Part shown: positions 7,752 to 16,553 of the stretch, piece after piece
How the letters are laid out: each line of letters starts with the position of its first letter
How positions within the stretch are numbered: the first letter of the stretch is position 1
DNA from: UBA5314 sp039679855
GTDB taxonomy: Bacteria; Bacillota; Syntrophomonadia; Syntrophomonadales; Syntrophomonadaceae
Direction of reading: 5' to 3'
DNA: 64,000 nucleotides
Assembly (NCBI GenBank): GCA_039679855.1
Contig: JBDKUE010000122.1
Location: 5,254-69,253, forward strand
The notes under the pieces: generated by a model
What the model saw: only the letters and a program-made list of their open reading frames with translations
Told to the model about the DNA's origin: nothing
Database searches by the model: none
Translations under genes and position numbers: made by a program

Positions 7752-8534
7752 TTGAGGATATTGGTAATAGGAGACATAGTCGGAAGACCGGGGCGCAGGG
7801 CGGTAAAGGAGATGCTCTGGGAAATCAAGGACAGGTACGCGGTTGATTTTACGGTGGCCAATGGAGAAAATGCTGCCGGAGGCCGGGGAATTAATCACGA
7901 GGTGACTGATGAACTCTTATCTTCCGGTATTGATGTTCTCACCATGGGAAATCACGTATGGGACAACAAGGAAATATTTGACCTCATAGATGACCAACCA
8001 CGCTTGATTCGTCCCTGCAATTACCCGCCGGACACCCCCGGGCGGGGATACAATATCTTTGCAACGCCTAATGGCCGGATAGCGGTTATAAATGCATCAG
8101 GTCGGGTTTTTATGGATGCCCTGGAATGTCCCTTTCATAAAACAGATGAGATACTAAACAACATAAGTGGGCAATGGGACATTTGTCTTATTGACTTTCA
8201 TGCTGAAGCAACGTCGGAAAAAAGGGCTTTTGCCTATTATTTTGACGGCAGGGCTACTGCGGTCCTTGGTACTCATACCCATATTCAAACGGCTGATGAA
8301 ACTATATTGGGAGGTGGGACCGCCTATATATCAGACCTGGGAATGACCGGGCCAATTGATTCGATTCTCGGTATGAACAAAGAGCAGGTAATAAAAAAGT
8401 TCCTAACCCAGAGACCGGTTCGCCTGGAGGTGGCCAAAGGGCCTGTCCAAATTCAGGGGATTTTTCTGGAAATAAGCAATGCCGACAAGCATGTGGTCAA
8501 GATCGAACGTTTCTCCCAGGATAGGAAGCTGTGA
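7752..8534 (+). CDS. ymdB: YmdB-family metallophosphoesterase (TIGR00282)
   Basis: This is a calcineurin-like phosphoesterase. B. subtilis YmdB is a 2',3'-cAMP phosphodiesterase that affects biofilm and sporulation decisions and interacts with RNase Y. Metal-binding motifs are GDIVGRPGR, NGENAAGG, MGNHVWDN and GTHTHIQTAD. I prefer TTG 7752 (260 residues, starting MRILVIGDIVG) because it is 9 bases from GGAGG. The TTG at 7746 would be only 3 bases away. It follows rny after a terminator, keeping the rny-ymdB-spoVS order. Confidence 0.93.
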   Translation: MRILVIGDIVGRPGRRAVKEMLWEIKDRYAVDFTVANGENAAGGRGINHEVTDELLSSGIDVLTMGNHVWDNKEIFDLIDDQPRLIRPCNYPPDTPGRGYNIFATPNGRIAVINASGRVFMDALECPFHKTDEILNNISGQWDICLIDFHAEATSEKRAFAYYFDGRATAVLGTHTHIQTADETILGGGTAYISDLGMTGPIDSILGMNKEQVIKKFLTQRPVRLEVAKGPVQIQGIFLEISNADKHVVKIERFSQDRKL

Positions 8535-8667
8535 TAGAAAAAATATCCAAATAGGTCTCTCTAAAAAGAGGAATTACCTTATGTTATTAGAATATAGATG
8601 TAGAGATGTAGAGATATAGAGCAACTAACGTGATTGTATTTGTATTTTTTTTGAGGGAGGTTTTCTG

Positions 8668-8928
8668 ATGGAAGTTTTAAAGGTTTCAGCCAAGTCCAGT
8701 CCCAATTCGGTGGCTGGTGCACTTGCAGGGGTCTTGAGAGAAAAAGGTGCAGCCGAGATACAAGCCATTGGGGCTGGTGCGATTAATCAGGCAATCAAGG
8801 CTATAGCCATAGCCAGAGGATTTGTGGCTCCCAGTGGAATGGACCTCATATGTATACCCGCCTTTACTGATATTATGATTGACGGTGAGGAACGAACCGC
8901 GATCAAGCTGATTATTGAACCCCGCTAG
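8668..8928 (+). CDS. spoVS: Stage V sporulation protein S
   Basis: This 86-residue Alba-like protein is nearly identical in length and pattern to the SpoVS family (MEVLKVSAKSSPNSVAG, AIGAGAINQAIKAIA, CIPAFTDIMIDGEERTAI). SpoVS affects sporulation and septation in Bacillus and persists in many Clostridia. A strong GGGAGG precedes the ATG. The 133-base gap upstream contains a short imperfect tandem of AGATGTAG (about 8595-8620) with no evident role. Confidence 0.97.
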   Translation: MEVLKVSAKSSPNSVAGALAGVLREKGAAEIQAIGAGAINQAIKAIAIARGFVAPSGMDLICIPAFTDIMIDGEERTAIKLIIEPR

Positions 8929-8958
8929 ATGATATATTAAGGTATTTATAGAAAATCC

Positions 8959-8984
8959 AACCTGCTTAAACAAGCAGGTTTTTG
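8959..8984 (+). terminator. Terminator after spoVS
   Basis: AACCTGCTT (8959-8967), loop AAAC, AAGCAGGTT (8972-8980), followed by TTTG: a perfect 9-bp stem. Confidence 0.9.
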
Positions 8985-9030
8985 TTTATATTTAACATAT
9001 CTCAATTGTGTATAAAGGAGACGGATATAT

Positions 9031-9957
9031 ATGAAAATAATCGATCTACATTGTGATATATTATCAAAATTGGTTGAAGGGGATTTTTCCCTGTACAATA
9101 ATCCTTATCATTTTGATATTAAACGAGCTTTGCAGGTTGGTCAGCAGGTGCAATTCTTTTCTCTATTCACTAACCCGGACGGGGCTGACGCCTGCATGCG
9201 TAAAATTCTATTGCAAACTACCCGGCTCTTAAAGGCCTATAAGGAGTATCCTGACTATATCTACCCGCTCACTCATTCTGAACAGCTTGATGATCAGGCC
9301 AACCGGGGCAAGCTCGCAGGTGTGATTCATCTGGAGGGAGCAGAGGCTCTGGGAGGCGATCTAGAACTAATCTACTTGCTATATGAACTGGGATTGAGAA
9401 GCCTGGCCTTGACCTGGAATCCTCCCAATCTTCTGGCTGGAGGAGTGGATGCTCCGGAAGAGAAAAGCGGCTTGACTTCTCTGGGGCGGGAACTTATAAA
9501 AATGGTAAATCAAATGGATATTATACTGGACCTGGCCCACATTGCTCCACGCTCCTTCTTCGAAGTTATCGAGCTTTATAATAAACCGCTTTTGGTCACT
9601 CATGCCAATACCTACCACCTCTGCTCTCACCGCCGCAACCTCAAAGACGACCAGCTAAAGGCTCTGGCCCAAAACGGTGGTGTAATAGGATTTACCCAGG
9701 TGAGTGATTTTGTCAAGGAAACCGGGCCGGCACTGCCACAAGATTTTATTGACCATCTGGTATATGTAGCCGAATTAATAGGGGTTGAGTTTGTGGCACT
9801 GGGCTCTGATTTTGACGGGGCTGAAAAAATAGTATTACCCTCCGTAGAAGCCTATGCGGATATGCCCGGCCTGCTTGAAAACCGGGGCTTCAGCAGGAAA
9901 GAGATCGAGTTGATCCTGTCGGGTAATGCCTTGCGCCTGATGCGCAGGCTTATATAA
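9031..9957 (+). CDS. Membrane dipeptidase (peptidase M19)
   Basis: This 308-residue zinc dipeptidase of the renal dipeptidase family has an amidohydrolase TIM barrel. Metal and active-site motifs are DLHCDIL near the N-terminus, the HLEGAEALGG bridging glutamate, HANTYHLCSHRRNL and LGSDFDG. It hydrolyses small dipeptides, often with D-residues, and could act on cell-wall peptides. It has no signal peptide, so it should be cytoplasmic. AAGGAG precedes the ATG. It is monocistronic between the spoVS terminator and a palindromic repeat. Confidence 0.93.
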   Translation: MKIIDLHCDILSKLVEGDFSLYNNPYHFDIKRALQVGQQVQFFSLFTNPDGADACMRKILLQTTRLLKAYKEYPDYIYPLTHSEQLDDQANRGKLAGVIHLEGAEALGGDLELIYLLYELGLRSLALTWNPPNLLAGGVDAPEEKSGLTSLGRELIKMVNQMDIILDLAHIAPRSFFEVIELYNKPLLVTHANTYHLCSHRRNLKDDQLKALAQNGGVIGFTQVSDFVKETGPALPQDFIDHLVYVAELIGVEFVALGSDFDGAEKIVLPSVEAYADMPGLLENRGFSRKEIELILSGNALRLMRRLI

Positions 9958-10065
9958 GATCCCCAATTGAATTGCATTTGGCGTTTTATGGTAAACAAAC
10001 CAGGATATTTAAGCATATAATGAAAAGGTCAGGACATTTTTGCTATTGTCAGGCAAAGTGCCTGA

Positions 10066-10287
10066 AACGCCTAAAACTTTAGTTATACGTCGAGAAAAAT
10101 TTTTGCAGGGTGATGCGCGGCGGGCGGCGGCTCCTTGGCTTCCTGCCACCGGCGCACTAGTTCGTCCATGAACGTCGCCGCATTAGCCCGTCAATGGGCA
10201 TCAAATGGGTAATGCTGGACATATTGCGATTGACGACAACAAAGCCCTGCGGAAATTTGGCCGGCGGGAACTATAGTTTTAGGCGTT
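10066..10287 (-). repeat. Palindromic intergenic element, family 1, copy B (222 bp, reversed)
   Basis: The ends AACGCCTAAAACTTTAGTT (10066-10084) and AACTATAGTTTTAGGCGTT (10269-10287) are complementary at 18 of 19 bases. The family core lies on the minus strand (10222-10241). The arms match copy D (57740), not copies A and C. Inside, the module TGGACGGGCTAATGCGGCGG of the other copies appears twice in diverged form, making this copy about 12-17 bases longer. The element fills most of the 363-base gap between the dipeptidase and the PHP gene. The remaining spacer holds a small hairpin near 10050 (AGGC/GCCT). Confidence 0.85.
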
Positions 10288-10320
10288 GCAGACTACTAGG
10301 TAGCGGAATGGGAGAATGAA

Positions 10321-11157
10321 GTGTTGTATGATTTGCATGTTCACTCCACTGTATCTGATGGACTCTTAAGCCCGACAGAAGTTGTGGAAGCTGCTTCCCA
10401 AACAAAGCTAAAAGGATTTTCTTTGACCGATCATGATACCCTGGGGGGAATTAAAACAGCCCAGAATTATCTGTCGGAAAGGGATTTGCCTCTCATTTTT
10501 ATTCCTGGAATCGAACTCAACACGGATTTCCGGGAATCTGAACTGCATATTCTGGGTTACTTTATCCATTACGAAGATGAAAAATTAAACAAACGCCTCC
10601 GCCAAATATGGTCAGCCCGCTATGAGAGGGCCATGAAAATGGTGGAGCGTTTGCGCATTATGGGACTGAATATCAGCTTTGAGCAGGTCCAGAGAATTGC
10701 CCGGGGGGACTTGATCGGAAGGCCGCATGTGGCGCAGGCCCTTGTGGAAAAAGGATATGTTTTTTCCATTAAAGAAGCCTTTCAGAAATATATAGGCCGG
10801 GGAAAGCCGGCCTATGTGCCACGCTATAAATTCACCCCGGAAGAGGCCATATCTCTGATAAAGGACGCAGGCGGGATCAGCGTGCTGGCCCACCCGGGAC
10901 TTATTAGAGAGCAGGATGCCATTCCCCAAATTATCGAAATGGGAATTGAAGGTATAGAAGTATATTATCCTGAACACAGCGAAGAACAATTGGCTGATTA
11001 TACAGCCCTGGCGCATCGCAACGGGCTTTTGATAACGGGCGGCTCTGATTTTCATGGAACAGGAAGTATCGAAAGCAGGGGGCGTCTGGGTTGTGCTGGT
11101 ATAAAGCAGGCGGAATTCGACGAATTATTGGCCTACAGATGTAAAACAAAACCATAA
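10321..11157 (+). CDS. PHP-domain metal-dependent phosphoesterase
   Basis: A 278-residue PHP-family protein (YciV/TrpH-like; E. coli relatives are 5'-nucleotidases/5'-3' exoribonucleases trimming rRNA 5' ends). Metal motifs are DLHVHSTVSDG at the N-terminus, LTDHDTLGG, GIELNTDF, VLAHPG and GGSDFHG. The start is GTG 10321 with GGGAG upstream; TTG 10324 is also possible. It begins 34 bases after repeat copy B. RNA or nucleotide cleavage is inferred from the family. Confidence 0.88.
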   Translation: MLYDLHVHSTVSDGLLSPTEVVEAASQTKLKGFSLTDHDTLGGIKTAQNYLSERDLPLIFIPGIELNTDFRESELHILGYFIHYEDEKLNKRLRQIWSARYERAMKMVERLRIMGLNISFEQVQRIARGDLIGRPHVAQALVEKGYVFSIKEAFQKYIGRGKPAYVPRYKFTPEEAISLIKDAGGISVLAHPGLIREQDAIPQIIEMGIEGIEVYYPEHSEEQLADYTALAHRNGLLITGGSDFHGTGSIESRGRLGCAGIKQAEFDELLAYRCKTKP

Positions 11158-11202
11158 AATGAAGAAAAATTTCCTGAGATGGAAGGAATTTTGGCCCGAA
11201 TG

Positions 11203-11228
11203 TAGAATGTTATATGGATTACATTCTA
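11203..11228. promoter_or_regulatory. Inverted repeat upstream of LysM-NlpC gene
   Basis: TAGAATGT (11203-11210) and ACATTCTA (11221-11228) form a perfect 8-bp inverted repeat 20 bases before the ATG of the cell-wall hydrolase. It could be an operator, or the hairpin end of the PHP transcript. Confidence 0.35.
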
Positions 11229-11247
11229 TATAGAAGGGTTGGATGGA

Positions 11248-12177
11248 ATGAAGCGCCTTAAAGTTTTTGGTTTGTTGTTGATCATCCTCTTATCATGTGC
11301 TGCTCCGGCAGCTGCCAGTGGGGATGTGTATATAGTAAAATCAGGTGACAGCCTGTGGTCTATAGCCCGAAAGTACGATATGCTGGTTTCCGACCTTAAA
11401 GCTCTAAACAACCTCAGCTCTGACCTTCTCCAGGTCGGACAAAAGCTTCGCGTTCAGCCGGAAGATAATAATACTTCCCAGGACAATTCCAGCGCTCAGG
11501 GGGATGCAAACGGCACCTATTATGTAGTTAAGGCCGGCGATTGCCTGTGGTCGATAGCCAATGCGCATGGAATAAGTGTTGAGAATTTACGTAAACTAAA
11601 CAATCTGAGTAATGATTCTATACATCCGGGAGATAAACTGCTGGTAAGTGTTTCTGCACCGAAGGCCCCGGTTGAATCAGAGGAAGAAGATACGGCGAAT
11701 CAGCAAGAACAAGAAGATGTATCCAGCAATGATACTGCCCCCCCGGAAGAGAATAATGACAGTCAGGAGTCCGCTGATCCGCCCAGCCGTGCAGGTGGAA
11801 GCGTTCTGGCCGGGCAAATCCTGCAAACTGCCGACCAGCACCTGGGGACCCCGTATAGATACGGTGGATCAAGCCCGGGCGGATTCGATTGCTCCGGATT
11901 TGTTATGTACATATTCAGTCAGTATGGAATTGACCTCCCTCGTACCGCCTCGGGCCAAGCTTCGATGGGTACCCATATAAATAAAAAAGATCTTAAGCCC
12001 GGTGACCTGGTGTTCTTTAATTGCGGTGGATCAGGCATAAACCATGCTGGAATATATTCTGGAAACGGTAATTTTATTCACTCCAGTTCACCGCGGAGTG
12101 GAGGGGTAATCTATTCTTCCCTGGAGGAAGGATACTATCTGCAGCATTATGTCGGAGCCAGAAGGATTCTTAGATAA
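11248..12177 (+). CDS. Secreted LysM-LysM-NlpC/P60 endopeptidase
   Basis: A peptidoglycan hydrolase of 309 residues. It has a signal peptide (MKRLKVFGLLLI to AAASGD) and two LysM domains (each with a VKSGDSLWSIA- or VKAGDCLWSIA-type motif). A Gln/Glu/Ser-rich linker leads to a C40 NlpC/P60 domain with catalytic FDCSGFV, INHAGIY and a downstream NFIH. LysM binds glycan strands and P60 cleaves D-Glu-DAP peptide bonds, consistent with DAP-type wall synthesis genes nearby. ATG 11248 is preferred over TTG 11239 because GAAGGG lies about 10 bases upstream. A role in growth, spore cortex or germination is possible. Confidence 0.93.
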   Translation: MKRLKVFGLLLIILLSCAAPAAASGDVYIVKSGDSLWSIARKYDMLVSDLKALNNLSSDLLQVGQKLRVQPEDNNTSQDNSSAQGDANGTYYVVKAGDCLWSIANAHGISVENLRKLNNLSNDSIHPGDKLLVSVSAPKAPVESEEEDTANQQEQEDVSSNDTAPPEENNDSQESADPPSRAGGSVLAGQILQTADQHLGTPYRYGGSSPGGFDCSGFVMYIFSQYGIDLPRTASGQASMGTHINKKDLKPGDLVFFNCGGSGINHAGIYSGNGNFIHSSSPRSGGVIYSSLEEGYYLQHYVGARRILR

Positions 12178-12191
12178 ATGGAGGTATAGCA

Positions 12192-12584
12192 GTGGCTGAA
12201 GATAATGTTCTGGAAATGTTCGGACTGCCCAAAACCGTTATGGGAAGTGACGAATGGCTGGGACTGGAAAAGCTTGAGTTCAGTATAGGTCCGGAAGCTT
12301 TATTGGAGCAGCTTATCGAGAAGAAACTCTTGAGTAATGCCGAGATCGTCTGGATGTTGAGACGCTTAATATATTTCTATGGCAAAAAGGATCCGCTTCT
12401 TAAGAAGGCTCCGGTTGAAAGACTTTTTACCACAATGTGCAACACTTTAAGGACCTTTCTCCTGATTATGGATCTGGAGGATCCTCAGCTTGATGACAAT
12501 ATGCGAACCTATATATCTGCAAAATTAACTGACTCGACTTGGGGAATAAATCAACGAACCAGAGTTTATTTGGAAAAATTATAG
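12192..12584 (+). CDS. Hypothetical protein, 130 aa
   Basis: A small soluble, mostly helical acidic protein from GTG 12192 with GGAGGT seven bases upstream. No recognised motif, membrane segment or signal. It begins only 14 bases after the NlpC/P60 gene and ends at a strong terminator, so it is probably co-transcribed with that gene. Confidence 0.75.
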   Translation: MAEDNVLEMFGLPKTVMGSDEWLGLEKLEFSIGPEALLEQLIEKKLLSNAEIVWMLRRLIYFYGKKDPLLKKAPVERLFTTMCNTLRTFLLIMDLEDPQLDDNMRTYISAKLTDSTWGINQRTRVYLEKL

Positions 12585-12595
12585 GAAAATTAGTC

Positions 12596-12625
12596 AAAAA
12601 ACCGCCTATTAAGGCGGTTTTTTTT
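12596..12625 (+). terminator. Terminator after the 130-aa gene
   Basis: AAAAACCGCCT and AGGCGGTTTTT flank a four-base loop and are followed by further T residues. A strong intrinsic terminator. Confidence 0.93.
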
Positions 12626-12721
12626 GAAAAATATTCACAAAAATTAGCAGGAATTACAAGCTAGTTGTCGAATATTTTTAAAACTTGGAAATAATTTCAT
12701 AATATCTGGGGGACTTATATC

Positions 12722-13363
12722 ATGGCAAAAGGCTCGAGAGAAGAAAACATTCGGCAGATTATAGATATGGAGGACCGTATTGCCAAGTGCGGGCGCTGCA
12801 AATCATTGATAAAATGTGTGAGGAAGCCGTCGCTGGGCAAGGGCGAACTGGATCCCGAATTAATGATGATATTCGAGTATGACAACTATTTTACCAGGGA
12901 TGTTAACAACCTGATCGGTCTTCGAAACATGGTTAAACGAGAATTAAACCTGGATAAGATCTACCACACCTTTATTACCCGCTGCCAGCCAAAAGCCTGT
13001 GTGATACGCAACAGCATGAGTTGTTATACCAATACACGCCTCCTGGACAGGGACAACCGTTGTCTACTTAACGGACGCGACTGTGAGGGCATTCCGGTGC
13101 GGCCTGCCGACGAGGAGATCATAGCCTGCCTGCCTTTCTTAATGGAAGAGTTAAGCATATTAAATCCTGCCTATGTACTTTTATTCGGGAGCCGGGTTGC
13201 TGAGTATATGCTTAAATCGTGGGGGATCTTCGATATTGATGAAGACCGATCCGTATATACGATAAACGATGCCTGCATTGTTTTGGCACCCGAAGGTGAG
13301 CGATTCACCAACGGCCATTGTCAGCAGATGGGTCAGCAAATTCGCAATTTTGCCAAGATCTGA
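12722..13363 (+). CDS. Degenerate uracil-DNA-glycosylase-superfamily protein
   Basis: A 213-residue cysteine-rich protein that follows the layout of iron-sulfur (family 4/5) uracil-DNA glycosylases. It has CGRC (C23, C26), a FITRCQP segment (C88) where those enzymes have N-V-x-K-C-R-P, then C136 in ACLPFLMEEL followed by LNPAYVLLFGSRVA, which mimics the conserved C-x-P-x-L..P..ivxLGxxA block. The catalytic GEAPG-type motif is replaced by FEYDNYF and no HPS-type motif is seen, so glycosylase activity is doubtful. Extra cysteines (32, 93, 101, 114, 121) may alter metal binding. The assignment rests on pattern matching by eye. Confidence 0.6.
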   Translation: MAKGSREENIRQIIDMEDRIAKCGRCKSLIKCVRKPSLGKGELDPELMMIFEYDNYFTRDVNNLIGLRNMVKRELNLDKIYHTFITRCQPKACVIRNSMSCYTNTRLLDRDNRCLLNGRDCEGIPVRPADEEIIACLPFLMEELSILNPAYVLLFGSRVAEYMLKSWGIFDIDEDRSVYTINDACIVLAPEGERFTNGHCQQMGQQIRNFAKI

Positions 13364-13414
13364 ATAAGTTATTATAACTCACCCACCTTCACCCTACATT
13401 CATTGAACATTTAT

Positions 13415-13439
13415 AGCCCCCGCCATAATGGCGGGGGCT
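13415..13439 (+). terminator. GC-rich terminator hairpin
   Basis: AGCCCCCGCC (13415-13424), loop ATAAT, GGCGGGGGCT (13430-13439): a perfect 10-bp stem after the UDG-like gene, directly before the palindromic repeat. Confidence 0.75.
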
Positions 13440-13445
13440 TAGACC

Positions 13446-13699
13446 GTCGACAAAAGCACCACAGGCACTACAGATGTTCGCTTCGCTCACCAATAAGGTT
13501 GCACCACAGGCACCACATATGTTCGCTTCGCTCACCAATAAGGTTGCGAATAGCTGCGTTGCTCAACAGTCCTGCTCAATCAACGTACTTATGTACGTCT
13601 CAATTGCAGGACTGTTTCGCACCTTGCTCTTCGCAACCTTAATAATATGCAAAGCGCAGCGGAGCGCAAATCGTGGTGCCTGGATGGTGCTTCCGTCGA
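13446..13699. repeat. Palindromic intergenic element, family 2 (about 254 bp)
   Basis: One long imperfect palindrome centred on ACGTAC-TTAT-GTACGT (13583-13598). The inner arm includes AACAGTCCTGC against GCAGGACTGTT, then GGTTGCGAA against TTCGCAACC. The outer arms include TTCGCTTCGCT-like against AGCGCAGCGGA-like sequence, AGCACCACAGGCAC against GTGGTGCCTGGATGGTGCT, and GTCGA at the edge. A 45-bp tandem direct repeat (13456-13500 and 13501-13545, 43 of 45 identical) sits in the left arm only. Short open frames here are by-products of the repeat. The central motif recurs at 23330-23380. Confidence 0.85.
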
Positions 13700-13794
13700 T
13701 CGCTCTGCCGCTTATAAGCCGAATGCTCATCAAGCCCGTTCTTTTATCCTTGAGCCGTGAATAACAATTTCTTAAAAGCATAGGGAGGCAGTCT

Positions 13795-16509
13795 ATGGAG
13801 CAAAAAGCCTGGTGGCATTGGGAACGAGAAAGGGTATTGAATGAACTGGATTCCAGGATGGACACCGGCATCAGTGAAGCTCAAGCAGCAAGGCGTCTTG
13901 AACAAGGCCGCAACGAGTTGGAGCGGGAGTCGGGAAGCAATCCGGTGTTGATGTTTTTAAACCAGTTTACGGACACCATGGTCCTGGTGCTGCTCGCGGC
14001 GACAGTAGTATCGGCTATTGCAGGATCGATGGCCGATGCTCTTACCATTATGGCCATAGTAATTGTAAATGCTATCCTGGGATTCATTCAGGAATACCGG
14101 GCCGAACGATCCCTTGAAGCTATCAGACAGCTTACGTCTCCTAATGCCTTGGTTCTAAGAGATAATAGGCGAAAAAAAATTTCGGCGGTTGAATTAGTAA
14201 GCGGAGATATCGTGTACCTGGAAACAGGTGACCGTGTTCCGGCCGATCTCCGAATTCTTGAGCCATTTAGTCTGGAAATTGACGAGTCAACTTTAACTGG
14301 AGAATCAGTTCCGGTGGTCAAACAAGCGTCCCGGCTTGAGTCAGCTGAAGTACCGCTGGCGGAGCAAAATAATATGGCTTTTATGAGCACCGTGGTGACC
14401 AGGGGGCGGGGATTGGCGGTTGTGACGGCTACCGGTATGAATACGGTGATGGGACAGATCGTTCAAATTATAAAGGAAAGTGAGCCGGCTCTGACCCCAT
14501 TGCAGCAGAAATTGGACCACCTTGGAAAACTTCTGATCATTATTTGTGCCGTGGTTTGCGCAGCTGTAGCTGGCTTGGGGATCTATCGTGGTGAGCCGGT
14601 TCTCATTATGATTTTAGCAGGCATAAGCCTGGCCGTTGCAGCTATTCCGGAGGGCTTGCCGGCTATAGTGACCGTGGTTTTGGCCGTAGGTGTGCAGCGC
14701 ATGGCCAGACGTAATGCCGTGGTGCGAAAACTACCTGCAGTCGAGACTCTGGGCTGCACTACGGTTATTTGTTCGGATAAAACGGGAACCCTGACCCAGA
14801 ATAAGATGAACGCAGTTCGGGTGGCAACCTGGAGCGGCGACTTGGAGGTAAACGGAGAAGGATATGAACCCAAAGGGCGTATTACCCAGGCGGGAAGGAA
14901 TCATAACCCTCAGAATGATCCGGCTTTACAGCTGCTTATGCAGGTCGCTTTAAACTGCAACAACGCCTTGCTCATTAAAAACAGGGCCGGCTACGATGTT
15001 CAAGGCGACCCTACCGAGGGAGCCTTGCTGGCTTTAGCAGGCAGGGCTGGCGTGGAAAATGAGCTTCCCCGGCTGAGGGAGCTGCCCTTTGATTCGGAGC
15101 GCAAGCGGATGACGGTAATCGTAGAGCGGGACGGCCAGTGCTGGATCATGAGCAAAGGAGCCCTGGAAGTTCTACTTCCGCTTTGCTCTCGATTCTTTTC
15201 CGGGAAAGAAATGGTACCTTTAAACGTCCTGGCCAGAGAGCATTTTCTAAAGAAGCAGGAGGCCTGGGCGGCTGAGGGCTGCCGTGTACTGGCCTTTGCG
15301 GCCAGAACCATAAGCCAGCGGGAAGCAAAAGAGAACCAGGAATCAGACATAGAATCCCAGCTTTGCCTGCTGGGCGTCTGCGCTCTGCTCGATCCGCCAC
15401 GGTCAGGGGTGGCCGGAGCCGTGGCTTGCTGCCGTAATGCCGGAATTGTGCCGGTAATGATTACCGGTGATCACCCCGCCACGGCCAATGCCATAGCCCG
15501 GCAAATTGGATTAACCCAGGGTAATGATGTACTTACCGGCAGCGATATGGATAAGCTGGGAGATGAAGAGCTCTATAAGAAAATTATCGGAACAAGGGTG
15601 TTTGCCCGGGTATCACCGCAGCATAAGAACCGGATCGTCAAGATATTGAAGCGAAAAAATGAAGTGGTAGCCATGACCGGTGATGGGGTCAATGATGCAC
15701 CAGCTCTAAAAGGCGCTGATATTGGGATAGCGATGGGATTAAGCGGGACTGAAGTTGCCAAGGAAGCATCAGCCATGGTGCTGGCTGACGATGACTTTTC
15801 CACGATTGTCGAAGCCGTACACCAGGGGCGGGCTATTTACGATAATATCAGGAAATTTATCAGGTATCTTTTGGGCTGTAATATTGGTGAAGTGATGGTC
15901 ATGTTTCTGGCGTCATTAATGGGCATGCCCCTTCCCCTGCTTCCCATTCAGATACTATGGGTCAATCTGGTAACCGACGGGCTGCCGGCTATGGCTTTGG
16001 GTTTGGAGCCTCCGGAACCGGGGATTATGCAGCGGTCCCCCCGCCCCAGGCTGGAAGGGGTTTTTGCCCGAGGGCTGGGTTACAAGGTGTTCGGTCGGGG
16101 ATGCTTCATTGCTCTGATTACGTTGCTGGCTTTTGTAGCCGGCATGGTTTATGCCCGGTTAAACGGGTGCGCCCAGTTAGAATTGGCGCGCACTATGGCT
16201 CTAACTACCCTGGTTATGGGGCAGCTCTGCTTCGTTTTTGAATGCCGTTCGGAAAAGTATTCTCCCTTTGAGCTGGGATTTTTTCAAAATAGATTTCTAT
16301 TAGCGGCAGTTGGCTGCTCCCTGGTGATGCAGCTAAGCCTGTTATACCTGCCCGCTTTAAAGGAAATCTTCCATACCGTGGCTTTAAACGGATGGCAATG
16401 GTTGTTGGTAATGGTCCTGGCCTCACCCAGATTGCTCTTTGGATTTATACAGTATACCTGGCAAAGAGTTTTTGTTTCGAGTTCCGATTATGTTAAAATA
16501 AATGCTTAG
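13795..16509 (+). CDS. Calcium-transporting P-type ATPase (P2A)
   Basis: A 904-residue P-type cation pump of the SERCA/PMR1 class, located in the cytoplasmic membrane. Visible features are the N-terminal cation-ATPase domain, LTGES at about 167-171 (actuator), PEGLPA in M4 for ion binding, phosphorylation site DKTGTLTQ (D328), TGDGVNDAPALK at the P-domain hinge, and IQILWVNLVTDGLPA in M6. It likely exports Ca2+ (or Mn2+) driven by ATP. The ATG follows AGGGAGG. It is separated from its upstream neighbour by the family 2 repeat and followed 44 bases later by dapF. Confidence 0.93.
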   Translation: MEQKAWWHWERERVLNELDSRMDTGISEAQAARRLEQGRNELERESGSNPVLMFLNQFTDTMVLVLLAATVVSAIAGSMADALTIMAIVIVNAILGFIQEYRAERSLEAIRQLTSPNALVLRDNRRKKISAVELVSGDIVYLETGDRVPADLRILEPFSLEIDESTLTGESVPVVKQASRLESAEVPLAEQNNMAFMSTVVTRGRGLAVVTATGMNTVMGQIVQIIKESEPALTPLQQKLDHLGKLLIIICAVVCAAVAGLGIYRGEPVLIMILAGISLAVAAIPEGLPAIVTVVLAVGVQRMARRNAVVRKLPAVETLGCTTVICSDKTGTLTQNKMNAVRVATWSGDLEVNGEGYEPKGRITQAGRNHNPQNDPALQLLMQVALNCNNALLIKNRAGYDVQGDPTEGALLALAGRAGVENELPRLRELPFDSERKRMTVIVERDGQCWIMSKGALEVLLPLCSRFFSGKEMVPLNVLAREHFLKKQEAWAAEGCRVLAFAARTISQREAKENQESDIESQLCLLGVCALLDPPRSGVAGAVACCRNAGIVPVMITGDHPATANAIARQIGLTQGNDVLTGSDMDKLGDEELYKKIIGTRVFARVSPQHKNRIVKILKRKNEVVAMTGDGVNDAPALKGADIGIAMGLSGTEVAKEASAMVLADDDFSTIVEAVHQGRAIYDNIRKFIRYLLGCNIGEVMVMFLASLMGMPLPLLPIQILWVNLVTDGLPAMALGLEPPEPGIMQRSPRPRLEGVFARGLGYKVFGRGCFIALITLLAFVAGMVYARLNGCAQLELARTMALTTLVMGQLCFVFECRSEKYSPFELGFFQNRFLLAAVGCSLVMQLSLLYLPALKEIFHTVALNGWQWLLVMVLASPRLLFGFIQYTWQRVFVSSSDYVKINA

Positions 16510-16553
16510 TAAGAGGGAAAAAGCGCAATTTTGACTATCAGGGGAGGCCGGGT

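Noticed and set aside
8593..8620. Short AGATGTAG tandem repeat before spoVS
   Set aside because: Only about three imperfect units; too short to assign a role.
13456..13545. CRISPR-like direct repeats
   Set aside because: Only two units directly adjacent with no spacer; this is a tandem duplication.
13403..13764. Two overlapping open frames of 79 and 96 residues
   Set aside because: They lie inside the family 2 palindrome and its 45-bp repeat, have no ribosome-binding site, and the translation reflects the repeats.
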